A stretch of 64,000 nt of DNA from Cellulosilyticum lentocellum DSM 5427 (GTDB taxonomy: Bacteria; Bacillota; Clostridia; Lachnospirales; Cellulosilyticaceae): the NCBI RefSeq assembly GCF_000178835.2, contig NC_015275.1:2997001-3061000 (forward strand), read 5' to 3'. The translations under genes were made by a program, and so were the position numbers. Shown here piece after piece: positions 51,471 through 58,768 of this stretch (positions are counted from its first letter, which is position 1; every line of letters begins with the position of its first letter). Below the pieces are notes generated by a model. It was not told the DNA's origin and did no database searches. It saw only the letters and a program-made list of their open reading frames with translations.

Positions 51471-51774
51471 TATCAAAATTATCAGGTACATACAAGTAAT
51501 TCCACTCAAATTCTACCTTATCACTTATGCTTTCTATATCACTAAACCACTTTTCACATTCAAGTAAAGGATGATATACTTTATCTGTAAGATATATTCT
51601 TTTTTGTTTAACTTTTATAAATCTTCTATCATATAGTTCCTGAACTAAATTTACTATCATACCAGCTGGTAATCCTAATTCAATGCCCAATTTAACAAAA
51701 TCAATTCTTCCATTTTCTTTTATAGATTTCAAAATTATTACCTCTGGAATTGTTAGATTACTATACATTCTCAT
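51451..51774 (-). CDS. Retron accessory winged-helix protein
   Basis: 107 residues. The winged helix (about 8-65: TIPEVIILKSIKENGRIDFV, IELGLPAGMIVNLVQEL, RRFIKVKQKRIYLTDK) is DNA-binding-like. Its last codons (GAA AAG AGC AAC TAG) lie inside the a1 repeat, so coding and retron RNA overlap. It follows the PRTase gene by 38 bases. The pairing of PRTase and winged helix matches retrons classed as type III-A, as I remember the scheme. Confidence 0.85.
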   Translation of the reverse strand: MRMYSNLTIPEVIILKSIKENGRIDFVKLGIELGLPAGMIVNLVQELYDRRFIKVKQKRIYLTDKVYHPLLECEKWFSDIESISDKVEFEWNYLYVPDNFDNIEKSN

Positions 51775-51812
51775 TATTTATTAGCACCCCCGCATTATAT
51801 GCGTTTAATCTA

Positions 51813-52790
51813 TTAATCTCTTTTTTTCTTCTTCAAATCATTTATACAAAGACGACTAGGCTGTCTTTGTGTTTGACGTGGAAAAATAGGTAGTCCATAC
51901 TCGGAATACTTCCAAAATGAACATAGTGTATTATTGGGTGTTTCATAGTAAAAAGATATTAACGCTTTACTTTCTCTAAATCCTAAAAAATATTCTTTTT
52001 CTTCAATTCTTGGGTTTTCATTTACTAATCTTTCATAACTAGCAATTAATTCTTTAGCAGCTACCATTTCTTCATCTGAAAAACAATATCCTGTTTCAAA
52101 ACAACGATGCAACTTATTAAAAAATACAGATTTTATATCAAGATTTAATTCCTTCTTACACCACTTCCTAACCATATTAATTGATTTTTCTCTCGCATAA
52201 AGACATGACAACATAATTTTTTTACTTTTCCAGTCTATGTTATTAAATCTCTCATAGGTCATCTTAATATTAGTGTATGTAGTAAACCCAGTTCCTATAA
52301 TATCATCAATAAATATTATATATTTATATTTATCAACTATACTTGCGTCAATCCTGGAAATTGATGCAATATATTGCTCCTTAGTCATATAATTCATATT
52401 AATTGCTTGCAAAATAGAACGAATATTATCTCCTCCAGATTTATACTTTGCCTCTACTGAGATAAATAATATTTCACTATAATTTCCACCTTGCTTAAGT
52501 ACTTCTTCTTGTATTCTTTCAAATAAGATGCTTAATAAATATTGCATCTCTTGTTGAGTAACATATGTATATTTACTAAATAACTTCAATAATTTATCTG
52601 CCATTTCTTCATCTAACCGGCTTATCCAGTTATGCAAGTTATCTTCCAATATATCTTTCCCAATATATATATCAATCTCTTTGCATTGTTCCCTTGCTAG
52701 CCTATGATCTGCTAAATATCTTTCCTTATCAATGTGGTTTCTAGTATAAAAATCATCTAAAGCACTTTTTACTCTCTTTTCAATATCCAT
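51813..52790 (-). CDS. Retron PRTase-type effector
   Basis: 325 residues. N-terminal helical region (1-100), then a phosphoribosyltransferase fold with SEILFISVEAK and the PRPP loop YIIFIDDIIGTGFTT (157-171). The C-terminal 100 residues are an extra domain with LGFRESKALISFYYETPNNT. It is the proposed toxic effector of the retron, held inactive by the RT-msDNA complex and freed by phage attack; the toxic reaction is not known to me. The first gene of the retron operon. Confidence 0.88.
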   Translation of the reverse strand: MDIEKRVKSALDDFYTRNHIDKERYLADHRLAREQCKEIDIYIGKDILEDNLHNWISRLDEEMADKLLKLFSKYTYVTQQEMQYLLSILFERIQEEVLKQGGNYSEILFISVEAKYKSGGDNIRSILQAINMNYMTKEQYIASISRIDASIVDKYKYIIFIDDIIGTGFTTYTNIKMTYERFNNIDWKSKKIMLSCLYAREKSINMVRKWCKKELNLDIKSVFFNKLHRCFETGYCFSDEEMVAAKELIASYERLVNENPRIEEKEYFLGFRESKALISFYYETPNNTLCSFWKYSEYGLPIFPRQTQRQPSRLCINDLKKKKRD

Positions 52791-52836
52791 TGTATACCCC
52801 GTATTTTAGATAATCTATGTTTCCTTAATATACTTA

Positions 52837-52865
52837 ATTATAAATTTAACAATTACCATTGAAAA
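52837..52865 (-). promoter_or_regulatory. Probable promoter of the retron operon
   Basis: On the minus strand TTTTCA (52860-52865), 17 bases, then TATAAT (52837-52842), about 45 bases before the PRTase start. The -10 is perfect; the -35 is weak. It would drive PRTase, winged helix, msr-msd and RT as one transcript. Confidence 0.6.
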
Positions 52866-52967
52866 TAACTAGCTAGTCTAAATTAAAAACCCTTTAATAT
52901 ACAAATTACTTTTTATCCAAGAATTAGTTATTTTTATCTAGTATTAACTTTTTCTGTAAATTTCCGT

Positions 52968-53021
52968 AAAAACTCCAAAATCCCCGTAACACTCATCATT
53001 CGAGTATTACGAGGATTTAGT
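52968..53021. repeat. Duplicated ssrA terminator, right copy
   Basis: The 54-base partner of 50126-50179, directly downstream of ssrA. The two direct copies enclose 2.8 kb that consists of the retron and little else, so the retron arrived as a unit by recombination at the ssrA 3' end. Confidence 0.85.
52978..53018 (-). terminator. ssrA terminator
   Basis: On the minus strand two 17-base arms (53002-53018 and 52978-52994), paired except for two mismatched or wobble positions, are followed by TGGAGTTTTTA. It lies 7 bases after the CCA end of tmRNA. Confidence 0.85.
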
Positions 53022-53024
53022 TAA

Positions 53025-53370
53025 TGGAGGTGAGGGGAATCGAACCCCTGTCCGAAAGCCCATATAGCGTGGTCTCTACCATCATATTCTTTGTTTTGAC
53101 ATTCCCTCCATCTAGCGCCCAAAGACAGGCTCTAGATTTTAGTAGCTTCATAGTGTTCACGTTGGCTCAAAGCTTTGCCAGGTGAAGGATCCGCGAGTCG
53201 AAGCCCTGATCTAGGCTGCGGAAGACCTAGGAGGACTGCGCCTTAATTAGGCAGCGATTGCTAAATTATCTTCAGCGTTTACTTTAAGTGCCAGCTTTTA
53301 ACGTAGACTCCGGCGTTCTACGGATGGCTGCCCCAGTAGATGTGACCCCCGTCGAAACCAGTGCACCCCC
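53025..53370 (-). ncRNA. ssrA: tmRNA
   Basis: 346 bases. The 5' end GGGGGTGCACTGGTTTCGAC pairs with the 3' end, which closes with the T-arm GGTTCGATTCCC and CCTCACCTCCA. The tag frame (53247-53282) reads VNAEDNLAIAA and stop, ending in the LAIAA signal recognised by tail-specific proteases. It rescues stalled ribosomes together with SmpB. A TATAAT lies just before the 5' end. The resume codon appears to be GTA, which is unusual; a start one or two codons away is possible. Confidence 0.97.
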
Positions 53371-53556
53371 TTATTATAACAAGAACAGTGTCTTGCTGAA
53401 GTAAGTGCCTTTTACGCTGTAAAGACATTCTCCTACTTCTTAATAAGGTGACTTTGGTTTATAACGGCTAGATCGACTACACTAGCAGTTAGAATGTTAT
53501 TATACTATAGCTTGCGATTACTTACTAGAAGTAAATTCTGCTAAAGCTACCAAAAT
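53371..53556. promoter_or_regulatory. ssrA promoter region
   Basis: TATAAT ends 4 bases before the tmRNA 5' end; a TTCAGC about 16 bases upstream is a weak -35. The spacer is occupied by CAAGACACTGTTCTTG, an inverted repeat that could bind a regulator. A second TATAAT-like box near 53500 may give a longer precursor. Confidence 0.55.
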
Positions 53557-54027
53557 TTAAAGGTTTTTAATTTTAAATTCTCTTTCGCTAGCACGCTGTG
53601 TGTCCTTTTTCACGATATCTTGGCGTTTATCATGAAGTTTTTTACCTCGTGCAAGCCCCATTTCCACTTTCACAAGGCTGCCCTTGATGTACACACGAAG
53701 TGGTACAATCGTCATGCCTTTTTGAGTGGTTTCACCAATGAGTTTATTAATTTCTCTTTTATGAAGTAAAAGCTTACGGGTACGCAGTGGGTCTTTATTG
53801 AAAATGTTCCCGTGATCGTAAGGGTTAACATGCATATTGAAAATAAATGCTTCCCCATTTTTGATCTTAATAAAGCTTTCTTTAACAGAGCATCCTCCTT
53901 GACGAATGGATTTTACTTCTGTTCCAGCAAGTGCAATACCTGCTTCATAGACTTCATCTATAAAATAGTCATGGTATGCTTTCTTATTGTTCGCTATGAC
54001 TTTAAAGCTAGTTCTATCCTTAGCCAT
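53557..54027 (-). CDS. smpB: SsrA-binding protein SmpB
   Basis: 156 residues. [20 protein letters not shown], the [13 protein letters not shown] segment ([10 protein letters not shown]), and the C-terminal [15 protein letters not shown], rich in the Lys and Arg that enter the ribosome, are diagnostic. It binds tmRNA and places it in stalled ribosomes. It lies next to ssrA in the usual order. Confidence 0.98.
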   Translation of the reverse strand: MAKDRTSFKVIANNKKAYHDYFIDEVYEAGIALAGTEVKSIRQGGCSVKESFIKIKNGEAFIFNMHVNPYDHGNIFNKDPLRTRKLLLHKREINKLIGETTQKGMTIVPLRVYIKGSLVKVEMGLARGKKLHDKRQDIVKKDTQRASEREFKIKNL

Positions 54028-54210
54028 GGTGTGCTCCTTTCTTCATCTCGTGTGCTTATACATTATAACATAATTTGTAAAAAATGCAAGGCTACTTATT
54101 AATTGCAGCCTTCAAGGACTTGCAACACGCTCCTTAAAGGGCTATCCTTATATAGAGGTGGCATTATTCAATCACCATCATAGATTATAGACAGATTCGA
54201 GGAACTTATT

Positions 54211-55089
54211 ATGAACGAAAAATACAAAGGCATACTTTATATTCTACTAGCTGCCTTTTGCTTTGCACTAATGAATACCTTTGTAAGACTCTCCGGAGAT
54301 TTACCTTCTATTCAAAAAAGCTTTTTTAGAAACTTTGTGGCCCTCCTAGCAGCTGCCTTTATTTTAAAGCGAAGCAAAATCGGCTTTTCTTTTAAAAAAG
54401 AAAATTTCACGCTTCTTTTATTACGTGCTACTTGTGGCACTGTAGGCATCTTATGTAATTTCTATGCGGTGGATCATCTTCTTCTTTCTGATGCTTCTAT
54501 GCTCAATAAGATGTCACCTTTCTTTGTGATTATCTTTAGCTATCTCTTCCTTAAGGAAAAGGTAAACTGGGTGCAATCCCTAGCTGTCATTGGTGCTTTT
54601 ATAGGAAGTTTATTTATCATTAAACCATCCTTTAGTAATCTAGACTTAGTACCCTCTTTGATTGGCTTATTAGGAGGCATTGGTGCTGGAGCTGCTTATA
54701 CAGCTGTTAGATCATTAGGACAAAGAGGAGAAAAAGGGCCCTTTATCGTCTTTTTCTTCTCCAGTTTTTCTTGCTTGGTGACTTTACCATTCCTAATCTT
54801 TCAATATCATGAAATGTCTTTACTTCAAATTGGGTATTTACTCTTTGCAGGCCTTGCTGCTACTGGTGGTCAATTTGCTATTACAGCGGCTTATTGCTAC
54901 GCTCCTGCTAAAGAAATCTCAGTATACGATTACTCACAAGTCATCTTCGCTGCTATCCTAGGCTTCATCCTCTTTGGACAAATACCGGATCTATATAGTG
55001 GCCTTGGTTATATCATCATCTGTGGTATGGCTGTCTTTATGTTCTTATATAATATGGGCTATTTAACCAGAAAAAATCCACAAGCTTAA
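54211..55089 (+). CDS. EamA/DMT-family transporter
   Basis: 292 residues, ten membrane segments in two EamA repeats (about 5-135 and 150-285); FCFALMNTFVRL and the second-half LAATGGQFAITAAYCYAPA are typical. It probably exports a small metabolite. It is transcribed away from smpB, with its own terminator at 55104-55158. Confidence 0.93.
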   Translation: MNEKYKGILYILLAAFCFALMNTFVRLSGDLPSIQKSFFRNFVALLAAAFILKRSKIGFSFKKENFTLLLLRATCGTVGILCNFYAVDHLLLSDASMLNKMSPFFVIIFSYLFLKEKVNWVQSLAVIGAFIGSLFIIKPSFSNLDLVPSLIGLLGGIGAGAAYTAVRSLGQRGEKGPFIVFFFSSFSCLVTLPFLIFQYHEMSLLQIGYLLFAGLAATGGQFAITAAYCYAPAKEISVYDYSQVIFAAILGFILFGQIPDLYSGLGYIIICGMAVFMFLYNMGYLTRKNPQA

Positions 55090-55103
55090 TTAACTTAATC
55101 AAA

Positions 55104-55158
55104 AGCACCGTGTCAAAATAGAATGATTCAACGCTCTATTTTGACACGGTGCTTTTTG
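55104..55158 (+). terminator. Terminator after the EamA gene
   Basis: Perfect 19-bp arms (55104-55122 and 55135-55153) with 12-base loop, followed by TTTTTG. Strong intrinsic terminator. Confidence 0.92.
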
Positions 55159-55212
55159 TAATACACTATTTAGCTTATTTTTCTATGTGCTTGACTCAGC
55201 TAGAAGTTAGGT

Positions 55213-55428
55213 TTAAAAACTACCTTCTTCTTTATATCTAGCTAATAGATCTTCAATGCTACCTTTACACTTTCTACCATGACAAGAACCACTCATAGCT
55301 CCTGTCTTAGCTTTGACCTTCTCCATTGTATCTGCACCATCCATAATGGCTGCTTTAATTTTAGCTCTTGTCACTTGTCTACAAACACAAGTTTTAGTTA
55401 GTCGATCTTTAATTTCTTCTTCGTTCAT
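55213..55428 (-). CDS. BFD-like 2Fe-2S protein 1
   Basis: 71 residues with a BFD-type domain: CVCRQVTRAKIKAAIMDG and GSCHGRKCKGSIEDLL give the four Cys (CxC and CxxxxC). It belongs with two paralogues at 55814 and 56065. These small ferredoxin-like proteins accept or pass electrons, often to flavoproteins. GGAGG ribosome site. Confidence 0.88.
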   Translation of the reverse strand: MNEEEIKDRLTKTCVCRQVTRAKIKAAIMDGADTMEKVKAKTGAMSGSCHGRKCKGSIEDLLARYKEEGSF

Positions 55429-55617
55429 TTCTATCCTCCTTTCTATTCCATTTATCTTTAATAGTAGATACCTATTTATTTCTCACTCTATTATATGATG
55501 AAGGCTTCTTTAGCCTCATCACTCTCATATGTCATGCTTTTTCATTATTATTGTTCTCATTGTCGTTAAGCAGTTTTTTAAGCTGTTAGTCATTAACTAG
55601 TAATTCCCTTTTTTTCG

Positions 55618-55745
55618 TTAAGTAGCCTCATTAGGGAGAAAAGCTATCTACTGAAGGCTACCTTGGAGCTGAGTTTAGAACTTCTTAGTAAAACGAGACA
55701 GTAGCTGAAAGTAGGTAGCTTTTCGGACTAATGAGGCGGCCTTAA
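55618..55745. repeat. Long imperfect hairpin
   Basis: TTAAG, GCCTCATTAG, GAAAAGCTA and CTACT on the left pair in order with AGTAG, TAGCTTTTC, CTAATGAGGC and CTTAA on the right, around a 58-base loop. It could be a small RNA, MITE-like element or processing signal; I cannot tell which. Confidence 0.6.
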
Positions 55746-55753
55746 GACAATAA

Positions 55754-55783
55754 AGAGGGCATTGCCATCTCGCAATACCCTCT
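55754..55783 (-). terminator. Terminator after BFD-like gene 2
   Basis: AGAGGGTATTGC pairs with GCAATGCCCTCT on the minus strand (one wobble/mismatch), followed by TTTATTGT. Confidence 0.8.
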
Positions 55784-55813
55784 GCTTTAAACAAATGCTT
55801 AGTGTTCGGTTGG

Positions 55814-56014
55814 CTATTCTTTGTCTTTTAACATCCTATGAATCTGACCTTTACAACGTTGTCCTTTGCAAGCACCTGCGCCTGCTCCTGTAGCAGCTTT
55901 AACACCCTCTAAGGTTGTTGTTCCATGATCAAGTGCTCTTTGAATACTTTCCTCTGAAACATGCTTACATAAACAAACTTGTTTGCTCATAGATTGTTCT
56001 CCTTTAGCGCTCAC
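55814..56014 (-). CDS. BFD-like 2Fe-2S protein 2
   Basis: 66 residues. CLCKHVSEESIQRALDHG and GACKGQRCKGQIHRML carry the four cluster cysteines. Start: an ATG further in (56003-56005, MSKQVCLC) is possible. Same fold as its two neighbours, which differ mainly in the loop between the Cys pairs. Confidence 0.88.
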   Translation of the reverse strand: MSAKGEQSMSKQVCLCKHVSEESIQRALDHGTTTLEGVKAATGAGAGACKGQRCKGQIHRMLKDKE

Positions 56015-56064
56015 TTAAGTTATCATTCAAACTTCCTCTAAGCGTTGGTTTGTTTATTAGAAAA

Positions 56065-56241
56065 CTATTTGTTAGCTTCGATTAAGGCTTCAATTTTCGC
56101 TTTGCAACGTCCACCGTGGCAAAAACCTGTTGTAGCTCCTGTAGCTTCTTTAACAGCATCTACAGTATCAGCTCCTTTTTTGATAGCCTCTACAATTGTT
56201 TCCTCAGAAATATTTTTACATAAACAAATAATATCGCTCAT
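56065..56241 (-). CDS. BFD-like 2Fe-2S protein 3
   Basis: 58 residues from the ATG at 56239-56241 with AAAGGAGTGG upstream. ICLCKNISEETIVEAIKK and GFCHGGRCKAKIEALI are the same pattern as in the two neighbours, with all four Cys kept. Nearest of the three to the flavoprotein gene, 51 bases downstream of it. Confidence 0.9.
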   Translation of the reverse strand: MSDIICLCKNISEETIVEAIKKGADTVDAVKEATGATTGFCHGGRCKAKIEALIEANK

Positions 56242-56347
56242 TGTCCCACTCCTTTAAATCTTATCTCGGTATTATTTTCTCCAGGAATCTTACACACATA
56301 CCTTGTAAGTTTCCCCATTTATCCATTATATGGTAATTTTGTCATTT

Positions 56348-57679
56348 TTACAATGTTTCTAATGCTGCTTGATTTAATAAGCCCCAAGGTTTATTAAAAT
56401 GTGGTTGGAAGAAGAAATCAGTCATTGCTAATTCTTCTACTGTCATTTTATTTTGGATGACTACAGAAAGGGTATTCATCATTTCTGTTAAATCATATTT
56501 AGATAAAATCTGACCGCCTAAGACCACTCTTGAGCTTGCATCATAAACTAATTTAAGCATTACTTTTTCGTTAGTTGGCATAAAGCCTGGGCGGTAAACA
56601 TCTTCTACCATAACACTTGCTACTTCTTTAGAAGTTGTTGCTTTAGCTACTTCTTCTGTCATACCTGTAGAAGCAATGTCATAGCCATAGATCTTAATAC
56701 CTGAAGTACCTTGTGTACCCATGTATTTAAGCGTTGGTTTCACTAAGTTTTTAGCTACTAAAGTACCCATTCTTACAGCATTAGTTGCAAGTGGAATATA
56801 ACGTGCTTCTCCTGCTGGGTTAAAACGTACCACGCAGCAATCTCCAGCTGCAAATACATCTTTACGGCTTGTTTCCATATATTCATTGATTAAGATAGCA
56901 CCATTAGGTAATGTATCTAATCCATCCTTTACAAGGGTTGTATTAGGTTTGAAACCAATGCAAAGCACTACTAAATCTGCTTCAAAACTATCTTTATCGG
57001 TAATAACCTTCGTTACATGACCATTTTCACCTTCAAAGCGTTCTACCATTTGGTCTAAAGCAAGTTTAACACCTTTTTCTTCAAAAGCTTTTTCTGCTAC
57101 TGTTGTAAAAGGCTCATCTAGATATTTACTCATAATGCGTGTTTCTGCATCGATTAAAGTAACATCTTTTCCTTTCATTTCAAAGGCTTCGGCTAATTCT
57201 ACACCAATGTAGCCTGCACCAATAACAACTACCTTTTTAGCTGATTTTGCTTTTTCTATAATCACTTGTGCATGGTTATAGTTTTTGCAAAGCTCGATAT
57301 TACCAAGGTCTATTCCGTCAAGCGGTGGAATGATTGGCCATGAACCAATAGTAAGTACTAATTTATCATAGTGATCTGTTGTTACTTCATTTGTATTAAG
57401 ATCTTTTACTTCTATTTTTTTATTTTCAAAGTCAATATGTGTGACATCATGTTCCATCTTTGTAACCACACCAAGAGCCGCTAAGCCTTCTGGTGAATTA
57501 TAAAATAGACTTTCTGTAGTAGGTACAACACCACCTACATTTAAGGCAATACCACAAGATAAAAAGGAAATATTATTGTTTCTTTCATAAACGGTTACTT
57601 CTGCATCTTTATGTTCTTTTTTAATGTTTACAATAGCTGCGGTTCCTGCATGTGTACATCCTATAACAATTACCTTCAT
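56348..57679 (-). CDS. NADH oxidase / CoA-disulfide reductase-like flavoprotein
   Basis: 443 residues. N-terminal FAD site (VIGCTHAGTAAIVNIKK), the redox-active Cys in ISFLSCGIALNVGG (near residue 43), the NADH site (VVIGAGYIGVELAEAF), and DVFAAGDCCVVRF in the second FAD motif. It reduces O2 or disulfides with NADH. It is followed by three BFD-like proteins and preceded by a promoter with a Fur/PerR-like palindrome, suggesting an oxygen- or iron-stress unit. Confidence 0.93.
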   Translation of the reverse strand: MKVIVIGCTHAGTAAIVNIKKEHKDAEVTVYERNNNISFLSCGIALNVGGVVPTTESLFYNSPEGLAALGVVTKMEHDVTHIDFENKKIEVKDLNTNEVTTDHYDKLVLTIGSWPIIPPLDGIDLGNIELCKNYNHAQVIIEKAKSAKKVVVIGAGYIGVELAEAFEMKGKDVTLIDAETRIMSKYLDEPFTTVAEKAFEEKGVKLALDQMVERFEGENGHVTKVITDKDSFEADLVVLCIGFKPNTTLVKDGLDTLPNGAILINEYMETSRKDVFAAGDCCVVRFNPAGEARYIPLATNAVRMGTLVAKNLVKPTLKYMGTQGTSGIKIYGYDIASTGMTEEVAKATTSKEVASVMVEDVYRPGFMPTNEKVMLKLVYDASSRVVLGGQILSKYDLTEMMNTLSVVIQNKMTVEELAMTDFFFQPHFNKPWGLLNQAALETL

Positions 57680-57713
57680 TGTGATACCTCCAATGTTTTT
57701 TTCAAAATGTTAG

Positions 57714-57738
57714 CCTCGTTTATTTATTATACGAGGAT
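57714..57738 (-). promoter_or_regulatory. 5' leader hairpin of the flavoprotein gene
   Basis: CCTCGT (57714-57719) pairs with ACGAGG (57733-57738). It lies in the leader between the promoter and the ribosome site GGAGG, where it may protect the transcript. Confidence 0.5.
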
Positions 57739-57748
57739 TTATAATTAA

Positions 57749-57777
57749 TATACCACTAAGAATAATTATTATCAACT
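57749..57777 (-). promoter_or_regulatory. Promoter with Fur/PerR-like operator
   Basis: On the minus strand TTGATA (57772-57777), 17 bases, TATATT (57749-57754). The palindrome TGATAATAATTATTC (57762-57776) matches the Fur 7-1-7 consensus at 13 of 15 positions and overlaps the -35 and spacer. Binding would block transcription of the flavoprotein gene. Confidence 0.65.
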
Positions 57778-57823
57778 AAAAATTACTTTTTTGATTATTT
57801 CTTAACGAGTTAAATTTTGGCAA

Positions 57824-57856
57824 GAAAAAAGAACCAAGTTATTGTAAACTAAGTTC
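57824..57856 (-). terminator. Terminator after the amidase gene
   Basis: On the minus strand GAACTTAGTT pairs with AACTTGGTTC (two mismatches) followed by TTTTTTC. It separates the amidase from the flavoprotein promoter. Confidence 0.65.
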
Positions 57857-57990
57857 TTCCTTATGTTAATCAACTCCTGTTAATATCTCATTCATCATCC
57901 AAAGAAGACTTCATCCTTTAATAGAGCTTTTAAAAACCACCTCTTCGCAGCTAAGTTTGTCTATTCCTAAACATACTTTTATGATCCTAC

Positions 57991-58596
57991 TTACTTTTCA
58001 TTTTCCATTAAAGTTTGATAAGCATCCTCCACTCTTTCTAGAAAGTGTCCCCAATGATTTAAAATAAGTCTTGGACATTCCTTACCACTGCAATCTTGGT
58101 GGGTTTTTACCTGACTAAGTGGAATATCATAGGTTTTCATTAAATAAGCAATCATCTGTACGGCATTCTCTTCTGCTGCTTCATAATTACCAGATTCACA
58201 AATTTCAATACCGATGCCTTCCTTATTATCTTTACTGCTACCTGCATGAAAAGCGACTTCAGTAACTGGTACTGCTTCTACAATTTCATTCTCATCCACT
58301 ACCATATGAAAGGAAGTACTTGAAGTATTTGTAGGGTTCACCAAGTAGTCCCTTTCATTTTGCGCTGTACTATTAAGATTAGCTGTATTATGCACTACAA
58401 TTGATTTAATGCGCCTTTTCACCCCTGGTCTTTTATTAGACTCTGGAATATTTTCTATTTGATAAGGAATCCCTATGGCTGCTTCTACCTGTCCTACTTC
58501 GATAGGCTTTTGATGTGGACGCCATAAAATCCCCATGGTCATGACAAATAAGCTTCCTATAATGAGAAGCATCGCTATTTTTTTAATGACTTTCAC
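57991..58596 (-). CDS. N-acetylmuramoyl-L-alanine amidase (Amidase_2)
   Basis: 201 residues, GTG start after GGGGGATTAAA. Signal anchor (about 5-24), then an Amidase_2 domain: SIVVHNTAN with the first His, SFHMVVDENEIVEAVPVTEV, AFHAGSS, GIGIEICESGNY and KTHQDCSGKECPRLIL with the last zinc ligands. It cleaves the bond between muramic acid and the peptide outside the membrane, perhaps in sporulation or cell separation. Confidence 0.93.
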   Translation of the reverse strand: MKVIKKIAMLLIIGSLFVMTMGILWRPHQKPIEVGQVEAAIGIPYQIENIPESNKRPGVKRRIKSIVVHNTANLNSTAQNERDYLVNPTNTSSTSFHMVVDENEIVEAVPVTEVAFHAGSSKDNKEGIGIEICESGNYEAAEENAVQMIAYLMKTYDIPLSQVKTHQDCSGKECPRLILNHWGHFLERVEDAYQTLMENEK

Positions 58597-58722
58597 TTTA
58601 ATCCCCCTATAAATTCAATAGCTTACTATTGCTGTCTATTTTCTCATGTATTCATTCTCTTATGATATGTCATTATACTACAACTTTTTTATCAAATCCA
58701 CAAACTAATCTTGGAAGTCATA

Positions 58723-58764
58723 AAAGGCCTAGATGAGGCTATATACCTCATCTAGGCCTTTTTA
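58723..58764. terminator. Bidirectional terminator downstream of rnr
   Basis: AAAGGCCTAGATGAGG (58723-58738) pairs with CCTCATCTAGGCCTTT (58746-58761), perfect 16 bp, with A/T tracts on both sides. It ends the rnr transcript. Confidence 0.92.
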
Positions 58765-58768
58765 CTCT

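Larger units (their letters stand above)
55429..55813. other. Gap with long imperfect hairpin and terminator
   Basis: Contains a 128-base imperfect inverted repeat at 55618-55745 and the terminator at 55754-55783; otherwise no gene. Confidence 0.6.

Noticed and set aside
55618..55745. Hairpin as 6S RNA
   Set aside because: The paired arms are nearly continuous and lack the large central bubble expected of 6S RNA.
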